Counted from the first letter of the stretch, positions 36,291 to 45,114 are shown. The stretch is DNA of 64,000 bases from Lachnospiraceae bacterium UBA4381 (GCA_002391105.1 DGRT01000018.1:39794-103793), one strand, 5' to 3'. The notes: generated from the letters alone by a model not told the origin. Program-made: numbers and translations.

Positions 36291-37763
36291 ATGATTCCTG
36301 ATAAGAAAAAGGATAAAATTGCATCGATATTGGCGATAGCCACCATAATAATAATAGGTGTTGTAATCGCCTTGAGATTTGATACTATCCGTAGTTTGAT
36401 TATCGAAAAAATAATTGATAGAAATTCAGATGATGATAATGAAGAATATTATCAAGATTCGGAAATAGAGGTAGATGATAATTCTAATAATGGCGATATT
36501 GATTTATCTTCAGATGGTAATGTACTTAATATCTATTGCTGGAATGATGAGTTCGCTCGTCGTCTGAAGGATCATTATCCGGATTTCGTTCCTAACGATC
36601 CTGATGATGCTACTGCTGGTGGTAAGATCGGCGACATTGATGTTATATTTACAGTAACTTCTTCAGTTGACAATGGTTATCAGAACAATCTTGATACTGT
36701 TTTACCGGAGAATGTAAATGCGACTGCTGATGCTAAGGTTGACATTTTTCTTGTTGAAGCTGATTACGCTCTAAAGTATGTTGATTCTGAGTTTACTATA
36801 CCAATTTCAGACCTTGGAATTACAGATGATGAGCTTGCTAATCAATATCAATACACAAAAGATATTGCTACTGACTCTAATGAAAATCTTAAGGGCGTTT
36901 CATGGCAGGGATGTCCTGGTGTCCTTATCTATAACAGAGAAGCAGCTAAAGAAGTTCTTGGTTCAGACGATCCTGCTACAGTTCAGGAAGCAGTTAAGGA
37001 CTGGGATACATTCAACGAGACTGCTGGTAAGATGAAGGATGCCGGATACAAGATTACAGCTACAGCAAACGATACATTCCGTGTATTCTCAGATAACGTT
37101 TCTTCACCTTGGGTTGTTGATGGAAAGATCGTAATCGATGACAACATCAAGAAGTGGGTTGATATGTCTAAGGAGCAGGTAGATGCAGGCTACACAGGTA
37201 CAGGCGACCTTTGGGGCGATGACTGGTATGCAGGATTCTACCCAGAGGGTAGGGTGTTCTGCTACTTTGGACCAGCTTGGCTGATCGACTTCTGTATGGC
37301 AGCTGATGATGAAGCTTCTATCGCATATGCAGGTGGATGGGGAGCTACAACAGGACCTCAGGGATTCTCATGGGGTGGTACATGGATCTGTGCTGCTAAC
37401 GGAACTGATAACCCGGCACTCGTTGCTGATATCATGAGAAAGCTTACAACAGATACAGAAATCATGACTGGTATCGTTAAGGATGATAACGACTTCGTTA
37501 ACAACAAGCCAGCTATGGAAGCTATGGCAGCTGATACAAGCTACGGCGATGCTGTACTTGGTGGACAGAATCCGCTTGATATGTTTTGTAAGGGCGCTGA
37601 AATGATTGACAGGTCTAATATGACCAAATATGATCAGGGGTGTATAGAGTCATTTCAGGAAATTATGACATATTACTTTGAAGGGTACTATGATTCATAC
37701 GAAAATGCGCTTATTGATTTCTATGGGTCAGTAATAGAAAAGTATCCGGAACTCACTTATTAA
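36291..37763 (+). CDS. Membrane-anchored sugar-binding-protein-like protein (mosaic gene)
   Basis: 490 residues, ATG at 36291 with AAAGGGAG upstream. Residues 1-8 (MIPDKKKD) and an uncleaved transmembrane helix (~9-28) anchor an acidic linker and a domain that resembles ABC-transporter sugar-binding proteins (NIYCWNDEF, DIFLVEADYALKYVD, SWQGCPGVLIYNREAA, GWGATTGPQGFSWGGTW). Such proteins are normally lipoproteins; here the lipobox is absent. The first 16 residues are identical to those of the next gene, but the outer domains differ. Codon use between about 36550 and 37580 is GC-richer and like a highly expressed host gene, whereas both ends are AT-rich, suggesting that the domain was acquired by recombination. 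No permease for sugar uptake is adjacent. Confidence 0.75.
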   Translation: MIPDKKKDKIASILAIATIIIIGVVIALRFDTIRSLIIEKIIDRNSDDDNEEYYQDSEIEVDDNSNNGDIDLSSDGNVLNIYCWNDEFARRLKDHYPDFVPNDPDDATAGGKIGDIDVIFTVTSSVDNGYQNNLDTVLPENVNATADAKVDIFLVEADYALKYVDSEFTIPISDLGITDDELANQYQYTKDIATDSNENLKGVSWQGCPGVLIYNREAAKEVLGSDDPATVQEAVKDWDTFNETAGKMKDAGYKITATANDTFRVFSDNVSSPWVVDGKIVIDDNIKKWVDMSKEQVDAGYTGTGDLWGDDWYAGFYPEGRVFCYFGPAWLIDFCMAADDEASIAYAGGWGATTGPQGFSWGGTWICAANGTDNPALVADIMRKLTTDTEIMTGIVKDDNDFVNNKPAMEAMAADTSYGDAVLGGQNPLDMFCKGAEMIDRSNMTKYDQGCIESFQEIMTYYFEGYYDSYENALIDFYGSVIEKYPELTY

Positions 37764-37848
37764 GTTATATATATTTGAAGGAACAAAAAAAGAATTTACA
37801 AACTTTTTACGCTTTATCCAACAGTATAGTTATTGGAAGGAAGAAAAA

Positions 37849-39429
37849 ATGATTCCAGATAAAAAAAAGGATAAAATTGCATCAATATTGGCTGTTATTA
37901 CTATAATAATAATATGTGTTGTAGTGGTCCTGAATATAGAAGGTGTTCAGGAACTTATTAATATTGGAAAGAATAGTTCATTATTTAATAAGGAAAGCGA
38001 AGAAGATTACCAAACTGTCGAGGAACAGGTGACAGAGAAACAGGCAACAGAAGAGCAAACAACAGAATTGGGTGAGAATCTCAATATATCTGACGAACCA
38101 ATATATATATATGCAACAAATGATGAAATAGAATACAGACTGGAGCCTTTTAAGTCTAATTATCCAGAGTATAGTGATCTTATAAATATAGAATATGTTG
38201 ATTATGAAGAATATAATTCTAAAGTTATAAATGAGTTAAATGGTGGCTCAAAAATTCCATCTATTTTAATTCTTGAAGATGAACCAATGGAAGAATTAGT
38301 TAATGCAGGATGTATTAAGCCTATTACAGATATTGGGTTTACATTAGATGACATGGGAGGAATGTATCAATACACGGTTGATGCTGTTAATTATGATGGG
38401 CAAATAATGGGGATGGCAATTCAATGCGATCCAGGGTGTTATATTTATAACATGGATGTAGCACAGGAAGTGTTTGGTACATCTGATCCCGAGACTATTT
38501 CCGAATATTTTTCAACGTGGGATGGCTTTTTTAAGGCTGCAGAAATACTTAAAGAGCATGGGTATTATATTGTTCCGGAAATAAAATGTGTAGAGAGATG
38601 TATGGGAAATTATTATAACGAAAGCATTATTAATAAGATTAATGAGAATAATTACTCAAAGAATTTAGAAGAATGGTCAGAAGATTGGATGGATTCAATT
38701 CACCAAGATGTTTTTGGCTATTTAGGAGCTGATTGGTACGCTAATTATAGTTTAAATACATACACAGAAGGCGATGCACCAAAATTTGGAATTTGTTCTG
38801 TACCACAGGGGTATTGTTGGGGAGATAATTATGCATGTATTACTACAGGATGCCAAAATCCTGGTTTGGTTTATCTTTTGTTAAAGTATTTATTTGTTGA
38901 TGAAGATACAATTTATAATTTTTGTATTAATTATAATTATAGGTATGTCAATAACTTTAATGTGGTTCAAAGGATTATAAATGATGGATACAAACCATGG
39001 AATACTGAAATAATTGGTACAGATAATGTGTATTATTATTTTGATAATACGTTGAAAAGAATAGTAGATGATGAAACATCCGCTTATTTGAGCTCATATG
39101 AAATGTCTGAAGAAACTTTTGAGGATACATTAAATGATGATTATATAATTCCTGATAGTGATTCCGTTGAACTAACTTATGCTGATATTGACGATTTAAC
39201 TCTCAAAGAGCTTAATTATGCAAAAAATGAAATATATGCTAGACATGGTAGAAAATTTAAATCAAATGAGCTTCAGACGTACTTTAATAGCAAATCTTGG
39301 TATGAAGGAACTATAGAGCCAGATGATTTTTCTGATGAAATGTTGTCTGAGTTGGAATTAAATAACGCAAAATTGCTTAGAGATGCAGAGTACGCTATAG
39401 ATTCAAATGGATATCCGTTAGACCAGTAG
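37849..39429 (+). CDS. Membrane-anchored solute-binding-like protein with C-terminal YARHG domain
   Basis: 526 residues. Begins MIPDKKKDKIASILA, shared with the previous gene, then a transmembrane helix (~9-29) and a Glu/Thr/Gln-rich linker. Residues ~75-430 are a diverged solute-binding-like domain (YIYATNDEIEYRL, IQCDPGCYIYNMDVAQ, VPQGYCWGDN). Residues ~440-520 carry a YARHG domain (LNYAKNEIYARHGRKF, FNSKSWYEG), an extracellular module of unknown binding role. Unlike its neighbour the gene is AT-rich throughout. It probably faces outside the cell as sensor, receptor or surface effector; no transport partner is adjacent. Confidence 0.75.
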   Translation: MIPDKKKDKIASILAVITIIIICVVVVLNIEGVQELINIGKNSSLFNKESEEDYQTVEEQVTEKQATEEQTTELGENLNISDEPIYIYATNDEIEYRLEPFKSNYPEYSDLINIEYVDYEEYNSKVINELNGGSKIPSILILEDEPMEELVNAGCIKPITDIGFTLDDMGGMYQYTVDAVNYDGQIMGMAIQCDPGCYIYNMDVAQEVFGTSDPETISEYFSTWDGFFKAAEILKEHGYYIVPEIKCVERCMGNYYNESIINKINENNYSKNLEEWSEDWMDSIHQDVFGYLGADWYANYSLNTYTEGDAPKFGICSVPQGYCWGDNYACITTGCQNPGLVYLLLKYLFVDEDTIYNFCINYNYRYVNNFNVVQRIINDGYKPWNTEIIGTDNVYYYFDNTLKRIVDDETSAYLSSYEMSEETFEDTLNDDYIIPDSDSVELTYADIDDLTLKELNYAKNEIYARHGRKFKSNELQTYFNSKSWYEGTIEPDDFSDEMLSELELNNAKLLRDAEYAIDSNGYPLDQ

Positions 39430-39541
39430 TTTATCGTAATAATGCGAGATGGTAATTAAAGGTAGTGTTTTTTGTCAGTAGTATATTTGTAAAATGAATT
39501 ATAAAGAATAACAGTGTAAGGAAATAAATAGGTGGTCAGTT

Positions 39542-39780
39542 ATGAAGTTTGATTTTTCAAAAATAAAAAGAAATGATGATATGAAAACAATTTCTGAAGA
39601 TGAATTGGAAAAGATTGCTAATGAAGCGCAGAGTAGAATGCAGGAATGGCATGGTAAGAAAGAATCTGGCAACCTTACAGAAGAAGAAAAAAGGCCATAG
39701 AAAACACTAAGAAATTTATGGAATATGATGGAGATCTATTTACATTATCGCCAGAGGAATTTGAGAAATTGTTTAAATAG
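39542..39780 (+). pseudogene. Small charged protein with an apparent frameshift in an A run
   Basis: From the ATG at 39542 frame 0 gives 52 residues (MKFDFSKIKRNDDMKTISED onward) and stops at 39698-39700. If the ribosome moves back one base in the AAAAAA run near 39687-39692, the frame continues as KKAIENTKKFMEYDG to FEKLFK and stops at 39778-39780, giving about 79 residues of uniform charged, helical character. The smooth continuation suggests a one-base deletion, a slippage-expressed gene or a sequencing error. It follows the operon by 112 bp on the same strand. Function unknown. Confidence 0.5.
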
Positions 39781-40025
39781 TATTGCAAGGGGAGAATATT
39801 GATAATAAAATGCTCTGGCGATACTCTATTATAAATAAGCAAACGAATTGGAATTCATTCAGCTAATTCTTTGTATTACGAAATTATTTACAAAGAATGG
39901 TTTAAGGATGGATATATTACTATTGATATAGGTGTATCCATATGACTCATTTATTATGTGTCCGAAAACATATATCAAGTTTAAAATCCGCTGTATGATA
40001 TGGATGGTTTCTGTATATTTTATGC
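39781..40025. other. Gap after the operon with a possible gene remnant
   Basis: No intact gene. A plus-strand stretch at about 39861-39944 reads SANSLYYEIIYKEWFKDGY and stops at a TGA, with no start codon or ribosome site; it may be the end of a lost small gene of the same operon. No clear terminator was found. Confidence 0.3.
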
Positions 40026-41159
40026 TTATGCCTCAAAAACCTTAGCCACATCCTCCAGTAGTTTCCTTATAGGAAGATGCTGTGGACATACTTTTTCACA
40101 TTTACCGCATTTAATACAGTCAGACGCTTTTCCGTGGCCTCCGTTAGTAATAACATTATTGTAATAAAAGTCTGAATTCCAGTTGTGAAATGCCTCGTGG
40201 GTATTCAGTGAAGAAAACATATCCGGAATCCTGATACTCTTTGGACATTCGTTTTCATCAACGCAGTAACGACAGGAAGTGCATGGTATCAGATTCAGGT
40301 TGTTAAATATTCCGCAAACCTTGTTTATGGCAATCATTTCCTCGTCAGAGAGCGGGGCAAAATCCTTCATCGAACTGATATTATCCTCCATCTGAGCCAT
40401 ATCGCTCATACCGGAGAGAACCATAGCCATGTTAGGAAAGCTGGCTGCAAATCTTATAGCATAGCTTGCATTGCTGCCGCCATTCAGGTTTCTGAATATC
40501 TTGTCTGCATCCGCCGGGAGATTTACCAGACTTCCTCCCTTTACCGGTTCCATAACTATAACAGGTTTTCCGAACTTTTCACATACTTCATAAACCTTGC
40601 GGCTTTCTACGGAAGCAGATTCGTAGTCAACATAGTTAAACTGTATCTGAACTACTTCGATTTCAGGATGCTCTGTCAGTATCATTTCCAGAACCTCTGC
40701 TTTGTCGTGAAAGGAGATGCCAAGGTGCTTTATGAGACCTTCTTCTTTGAAGCTGTATGCTGTTTCATAAGCCTTGCATCTCTTGAATTTCTGATAATTA
40801 TTCCTATCCTGCGCATGCATCAGGTAGAAATCAAAGTATTCGACACCACAGAGTTCGAGCTGCCATTCAAAAAACGGTCTGATGTCTTCCTGCTTTTTGA
40901 AATAAGGATCAGTAAGCTTGTTGGTCAGCAGGAAGCTGCTTCTGTCATATCTGCCGGAAACACAGTCACGGATGGCGGTTTCGGACTGACCTCCGATATA
41001 TCCGTGTGCGGTGTCGAAGTAGTTGAAGCCTGCATCGATAAATGCATCTGCCATACGGCTGAACTCATCATAATCAACCTTGCCGTCTTTCATCGGGAGT
41101 CTCATACACCCAAAACCAAAATTGCCGTGGATTTCTGGAAAAAATTTACTATCCTGCAT
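40026..41159 (-). CDS. Aldo/keto reductase with C-terminal 4Fe-4S ferredoxin motifs
   Basis: 377 residues, minus strand. An N-terminal AKR barrel shows GFGCMRLP, the catalytic Asp and Tyr in NYFDTAHGY, the Lys in LTNKL and the His in YLMHAQD. The C-terminal ~100 residues bind iron-sulfur clusters: CTSCRYCVDENECP and CIKCGKCEKVCPQ. This two-part layout is common in anaerobes, where the reductase is thought to take electrons from ferredoxin-like clusters as well as NAD(P)H. The substrate is unknown. It is a single gene divergent from the thiamine operon; a GTGACAAGG palindrome lies at 41263. Confidence 0.93.
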   Translation of the reverse strand: MQDSKFFPEIHGNFGFGCMRLPMKDGKVDYDEFSRMADAFIDAGFNYFDTAHGYIGGQSETAIRDCVSGRYDRSSFLLTNKLTDPYFKKQEDIRPFFEWQLELCGVEYFDFYLMHAQDRNNYQKFKRCKAYETAYSFKEEGLIKHLGISFHDKAEVLEMILTEHPEIEVVQIQFNYVDYESASVESRKVYEVCEKFGKPVIVMEPVKGGSLVNLPADADKIFRNLNGGSNASYAIRFAASFPNMAMVLSGMSDMAQMEDNISSMKDFAPLSDEEMIAINKVCGIFNNLNLIPCTSCRYCVDENECPKSIRIPDMFSSLNTHEAFHNWNSDFYYNNVITNGGHGKASDCIKCGKCEKVCPQHLPIRKLLEDVAKVFEA

Positions 41160-41262
41160 CTTTATACCTCCTCAAAACAAATATGCATATTTTTGAAAGC
41201 GGTTATTAATCGATTCTCAAAACTACAGTATTATTACATAATTATATTATATAGCGGCTAAG

Positions 41263-41289
41263 GTGACAAGGGGACAGGCACCTTGTCAC
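41263..41289. repeat. REP-like palindrome
   Basis: Arms GTGACAAGG / CCTTGTCAC, same 27-bp core as at 1389 and 2664. It lies in the divergent gap between the aldo/keto reductase and the thiamine operon promoter. Confidence 0.88.
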
Positions 41290-41443
41290 ATAGGCTTGTT
41301 TGGGCTTACTTAAAATAAGTTGTATTAGATGCAGATTCATGAGCGTATTCTGAGTCATCATAAATAGTAACGGATGAGAATATTTGTATGGAAATATGTC
41401 AACGATTTTGTATAAAACCTTCGGGGAATTATACATGAAAGCA

Positions 41444-41472
41444 TTGACAAAGTAGTTCGCTGGTCTTATAAT
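41444..41472 (+). promoter_or_regulatory. Promoter of the thiamine-precursor operon
   Basis: TTGACA (41444-41449), 17-bp spacer, TATAAT (41467-41472): both hexamers match the sigma-A consensus. Transcription should start near 41479, just before the riboswitch. Confidence 0.88.
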
Positions 41473-41487
41473 TCGCATGAAACAAAA

Positions 41488-41576
41488 CAGGAGTGCTTAA
41501 GGAATTAGGCTGAGAGGTGGTATAACCCTACCATCAATCCTATAAAACCTGATCCAGGTAATGCTGGCGGAGGGAG
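41488..41576 (+). promoter_or_regulatory. TPP riboswitch (THI box)
   Basis: The conserved aptamer core is present: GGAGTGCTTAAGG, the pyrimidine-sensing GGCTGAGAGG, ACCCTA, then AACCTGATCCAGGTAATGC and TGGCGGAGGGA. It binds thiamine pyrophosphate. The expression platform is the terminator at 41593-41620; ACTCC at 41598-41602 can pair with GGAGT at 41490-41494, a possible antiterminator. It controls the four downstream genes. Confidence 0.95.
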
Positions 41577-41592
41577 AAAATAGATAGCTATC

Positions 41593-41622
41593 GGCTCACT
41601 CCGTTATGAGGTGGGCCTTTTA
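41593..41622 (+). terminator. Riboswitch-controlled terminator
   Basis: Arms GGCTCAC (41593-41599) and GTGGGCC (41611-41617) with a T-rich tail. The position just after the aptamer and before the thiamine genes marks it as the expression platform: TPP bound, terminator formed, genes off. Confidence 0.75.
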
Positions 41623-41749
41623 TTATGTATATTTTCTATCGTATTACTAATTGGTTTGATAACAGGTAGGGATGATACTGCCGGTAAAAGGAGCGGGATT
41701 GTTTCTATTTGAAATGTTGAAATGAAATAGAGTTAAGGAGGAAGAAAAA

Positions 41750-42076
41750 ATGAATGCAAATGTAGCAATTCAGGTGTTGCCGGATGTTCATGGTGACGAA
41801 GAGATTATCAGAGTGGTTGATGCAGTTATCGACTACATCAGGAGTACAGGTGTTACTTACTATGTAGGACCATGTGAGACAGCTATGGAGGGTGACTATG
41901 AGCAGCTTATGGAGATCGTTAAGCAGTGCCAGTACATAGCAATAGAAGCAGGTGCGCCAAGTGTTATGAGTTATGTGAAGATAACCTATAAGCCTGACGG
42001 AGAAAAGCTTACCATAGAGAGAAAGGTTTCCAAGCATCATAAGAACGATGCTGCTAAAAAGTCATCTGCAGCATAA
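41750..42076 (+). CDS. Thiamine-binding protein of the MTH1187/YkoF-like family
   Basis: 108 residues with AAGGAGG before the ATG. The ferredoxin-like fold of the DUF77/thiamine-binding family is suggested by AIQVLPD, YYVGPCETAMEGDYEQLMEIV and the strand SYVKITYKP. Members bind thiamine or its pyrimidine and are usually TPP-controlled, as here. The C-terminal tail is Lys/Ala-rich. First gene of the ThiXYZ operon; it probably hands over or stores the pyrimidine precursor. Confidence 0.88.
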   Translation: MNANVAIQVLPDVHGDEEIIRVVDAVIDYIRSTGVTYYVGPCETAMEGDYEQLMEIVKQCQYIAIEAGAPSVMSYVKITYKPDGEKLTIERKVSKHHKNDAAKKSSAA

Positions 42077-42094
42077 GTTATCGGAGAAATGAAT

Positions 42095-42865
42095 ATGAAG
42101 AAAATATTTAGCAAGGACAAATGTATTCCTGTCATATTTATTGCTGTATTTCTGCTGATATGGCAGATGGCCTGCACATTCAGGTGGGTACCTAAATATA
42201 TGCTGCCTTCTCCGATTGAGGTAGTGAAAGCATTTATAAGTGATTTCCCGCTGCTTATGATGCATGCGCGGGTGACTATAATAGAGGCGGTCCTGGGACT
42301 TACACTGGGAGTATTGCTGGGTTTTGTATGTGCGGCTGTTATGGACACATTTACCATAGTGAAGCAGGGACTATACCCTATACTTGTTCTGACTCAGACC
42401 ATTCCGCCGGTTGCAATCGCACCGCTCCTGATACTTTGGTTTTCCTATGGAATAGCTCCTAAGGTAATACTTGTGGTGCTGGTGGCATTTTTCCCAATGG
42501 CAGTAGGACTTCTGGAGGGCTTTCAGTCTGTGGATAATGACATGATCAGACTTATGAAGTCAATGAATGCCAGCAGGTGGCAGATATTCTGGAATGTCAA
42601 GTTTCCGGCTGCTCTGGGGGAGTTTTTCTCGGGCCTTAAGATAGCGGTTGCCTATTCCATAGTCGGAGCGGTTATAGCTGAGTGGCTGGGAGGCTTCAAC
42701 GGTCTTGGCGTATATATGACAAGAGTTAAGAAGTCCCTTAGCTACGATAAGATGTTTGCGGTTATATTTTTCGTGTCTGCAATCAGTCTGATACTCATGG
42801 GGCTGGTTAAGGTCATTCAGCGTCGGGCTATGCCTTGGGCAAATATAGAGGAAACGGATAAGTAA
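42095..42865 (+). CDS. thiX: Pyrimidine-precursor ABC transporter permease (ThiX-like)
   Basis: 256 residues; the ATG at 42095 has GGAG 8 nt upstream (open from 42089). About six membrane helices, with the cytoplasmic loop of the SsuC/TauC permease family (EGFQSVDNDMIRLMKSM, then WQIFWNVKFPAALGEFFSGLK) that docks with the ATPase. The substrate, formylaminopyrimidine or hydroxymethylpyrimidine, is inferred from the riboswitch and the ThiY-like neighbour. Confidence 0.9.
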   Translation: MKKIFSKDKCIPVIFIAVFLLIWQMACTFRWVPKYMLPSPIEVVKAFISDFPLLMMHARVTIIEAVLGLTLGVLLGFVCAAVMDTFTIVKQGLYPILVLTQTIPPVAIAPLLILWFSYGIAPKVILVVLVAFFPMAVGLLEGFQSVDNDMIRLMKSMNASRWQIFWNVKFPAALGEFFSGLKIAVAYSIVGAVIAEWLGGFNGLGVYMTRVKKSLSYDKMFAVIFFVSAISLILMGLVKVIQRRAMPWANIEETDK

Positions 42866-42947
42866 TAATATTGAAAAAGAAAATGTCAGCTAAATGTGAA
42901 GCATGATTTATTAAAAAGAAAGCTTTAATAGAAATGAGGAAATATAT

Positions 42948-43970
42948 ATGAAAAAGATTATGAAAAAAACATTTGCAATTACACTTGCAGGCGCTATGCT
43001 TCTTGGAAGTACAGCCTGCGGAAAGAGTGGAGAAACAGCTAAGAGTGATGATGCTTCAAAGCCGGAGGAGCTTACAGAGATAACGCTTGTGCTGGACTGG
43101 ACCCCAAATACTAACCACACAGGCTTCTATGTAGCACAGAGTGAAGGCTACTTCGAGGAGGCAGGGCTTAAGGTCAATATCATTCAGCCACCGGAAGACG
43201 GAGCTACAAACATGGTTGCATCGGGACAGGCCGAATTCGGAATTGATTTTCAGGATTACCTGCCACCTGTATTTACTTCAGAAGAGAAGATCCCCGTTGT
43301 TGCGGTTGCTACACTTATTCAGCATAATACCTCCGGTATCATTTCCCTTAAGGAGGATGGGATAGAATCTCCTAAGGATATGGAGGGAAAGAACTATGCT
43401 ACCTGGGAGCTTCCTATCGAGCAGGCGACGCTTAAGAAGGTTATAGAGGATGACGGCGGAGATTTCTCAAAGGTCAACCTCATTCCTGAATATGTTGAAA
43501 ATGAGCCTGCAGCTCTTCAGCAGGATATAGATGCTATCTGGGTTTACTATGCGTGGGCCGGCATATCCTGCAAGCAGGCCGGACTTGAAACCAATATGTT
43601 CTTCTTTAAAGATATAGATGAAGTATTTGATGATTATAGTCCTGTTATTATTACCAATTCTGACTGGGCAGAAGCAAATCCTGACACAGCCAAGGCATTT
43701 CTTGAAGCAACTAAGAAGGGCTATGAATTTGCAATAAATGATCCTGATAAGGCGGCTGAAATCCTTTGTAAGCAGGTTCCTGAGCTTGATAAGGAACTGG
43801 TTAAGGAGAGCCAGGAATGGCTTTCACCACAGTATAAGGCTGAGGTTGAGAGATGGGGATATATAGATCAGGCAAGATGGGACAGATTCTATAAATGGTT
43901 GTCGGATAATGAGCTTTCAGATCCAATTCCTGACGGATACGGATTTACAAATGATTATCTTCCAGAGTAA
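42948..43970 (+). CDS. thiY: Pyrimidine-precursor ABC transporter substrate-binding lipoprotein (ThiY-like)
   Basis: 340 residues with a lipoprotein signal (MKKIMKKTFAITLAG to GSTACG, lipidated Cys near residue 25). The body is of the NMT1/THI5-like class: ITLVLDWTPNTNHTGFYVA, the ligand-site signature of ThiY, then GYFEEAGLKVNI, ASGQAEFGIDFQDYL and YYAWAGISC. It captures a thiamine pyrimidine outside the membrane and delivers it to ThiX/ThiZ. GAGG before the ATG. Confidence 0.93.
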   Translation: MKKIMKKTFAITLAGAMLLGSTACGKSGETAKSDDASKPEELTEITLVLDWTPNTNHTGFYVAQSEGYFEEAGLKVNIIQPPEDGATNMVASGQAEFGIDFQDYLPPVFTSEEKIPVVAVATLIQHNTSGIISLKEDGIESPKDMEGKNYATWELPIEQATLKKVIEDDGGDFSKVNLIPEYVENEPAALQQDIDAIWVYYAWAGISCKQAGLETNMFFFKDIDEVFDDYSPVIITNSDWAEANPDTAKAFLEATKKGYEFAINDPDKAAEILCKQVPELDKELVKESQEWLSPQYKAEVERWGYIDQARWDRFYKWLSDNELSDPIPDGYGFTNDYLPE

Positions 43971-43990
43971 AATATGATATGAAACTGACT

Positions 43991-44053
43991 TATCATAATC
44001 AACTTAGAAAGTAAATATTTGTTGATATGATAGTCATGTCTGCATGACTTGAG
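43991..44053. repeat. Two-hairpin dispersed repeat, copy 1
   Basis: About 63 bp with an outer pair TATCATA / TATGATA and a tight hairpin GTCATGTCTGCATGAC. A related copy lies at 63513-63575; base changes between copies keep the outer pairing. It sits in the 114-bp gap between thiY and thiZ. Confidence 0.7.
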
Positions 44054-44084
44054 AAGCTACAAATAATTATGGATATAACGCAAA

Positions 44085-44876
44085 ATGAGTGAGATATTAA
44101 GAGCAGAAAATATAGCAAAATCATACGGTGATAAGCATGTGCTTAGTGATATTTCCATTACATTAAATGAGGGCGAACTGATCAGTCTTCTGGGTGTAAG
44201 TGGAGTAGGAAAGACTACGCTTTTTAACATCCTGTCCGGACTGGTCGAGCCTGATGCCGGGAAAGTGCTTCTAAGGGCGGATGCAGTTCCGAAGAATTCG
44301 AAGAATGGTCAGGAGGATCTTGAAGAGGGCTTTGTGAGTATTGCCGGAAGGACAGGAAATCTGAGCTACATGCTTCAGAAGGATCTCTTGCTCCCACATA
44401 AAACTGTGGTAGATAACGTCGCTCTACCGCTTATCCTTTCCGGAATGAATAAGAAACAGGCCAGAGAGAAAGCAGCTTCCTTTTTTGCTCAGTTCGGACT
44501 GGATGGAACAGAGAGTAAGTATCCTGTTCAGCTTTCGGGAGGAATGAGGCAGAGAGCGGCACTTCTAAGAACATATCTTTGTGGTAACAGAGTGGCGCTT
44601 CTGGACGAACCCTTTGGAGCACTGGATACACTTACCAGAACGGCAGTGCACGAGTGGTATATCAAAATCATGGATGAGATAAAGCTTTCTACTATATTTA
44701 TTACTCATGATATCGATGAGGCCATTCTTTTGTCGGATAGGATATATATAATGAAAGGTTCGCCTGCATTTATTTCGGATGAGATAGTAATTGGTGAGCC
44801 TAAACCAAGAGCTGCGGACTATGTGCTTTCAGAGGAATTCCTAAAGTATAAAAAACATATCAAGAGCCTGCTATGA
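44085..44876 (+). CDS. thiZ: Pyrimidine-precursor ABC transporter ATPase (ThiZ-like)
   Basis: 263 residues with complete ABC motifs: Walker A GVSGVGKTT, signature LSGGMRQRAALLR, Walker B VALLDEPFGALD and the switch His in ITHDIDEA. It is of the SsuB/TauB type that pairs with SsuC-like permeases. Between Walker A and signature there is a longer loop (RADAVPKNSKNGQEDLEEGF) than in close relatives. The ribosome site before the ATG is weak. Last gene of the TPP-controlled operon. Confidence 0.92.
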   Translation: MSEILRAENIAKSYGDKHVLSDISITLNEGELISLLGVSGVGKTTLFNILSGLVEPDAGKVLLRADAVPKNSKNGQEDLEEGFVSIAGRTGNLSYMLQKDLLLPHKTVVDNVALPLILSGMNKKQAREKAASFFAQFGLDGTESKYPVQLSGGMRQRAALLRTYLCGNRVALLDEPFGALDTLTRTAVHEWYIKIMDEIKLSTIFITHDIDEAILLSDRIYIMKGSPAFISDEIVIGEPKPRAADYVLSEEFLKYKKHIKSLL

Positions 44877-44905
44877 TGTGACATGGGATAGTCCCTCTGC
44901 CACAT
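44876..44905. repeat. Degenerate REP-like palindrome
   Basis: ATGTGACATGGGA and TCCCTCTGCCACAT pair imperfectly; a decayed member of the GTGACAAGG family. It overlaps the end of thiZ by its first base. Confidence 0.6.
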
Positions 44906-44948
44906 TATAAATTAAGGGTTGAAAAGAATATAAACAAAGAATAAAATG

Positions 44949-44986
44949 AAAGCTGCGTAACCTGGTGGTGGCGCGGCTTTCTTTTT
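44949..44986 (+). terminator. Terminator after thiZ
   Basis: Arms AAAGCTGCG (44949-44957) and CGCGGCTTT (44972-44980) with one T-G pair, then CTTTTTAT. Confidence 0.75.
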
Positions 44987-45000
44987 ATAATAAAACTGGA

Positions 45001-45061
45001 GGTGACAAGGGGACAGGCACTTTGTCACATAGGTGACAGGGGGACAGGCACTTTGTCACAT
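45001..45061. repeat. Two tandem REP-like palindromes
   Basis: Copies at 45001-45028 and 45031-45061, each GGTGACA(A/G)GG ... CTTTGTCACA with the shared GGACAGGCA centre. They lie between the thiamine operon and hemZ. Confidence 0.88.
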
Positions 45062-45114
45062 GGACACCATATCACATTAGTAAGAATTGAGTATCAGGAT
45101 AAGGATATAGTAAA

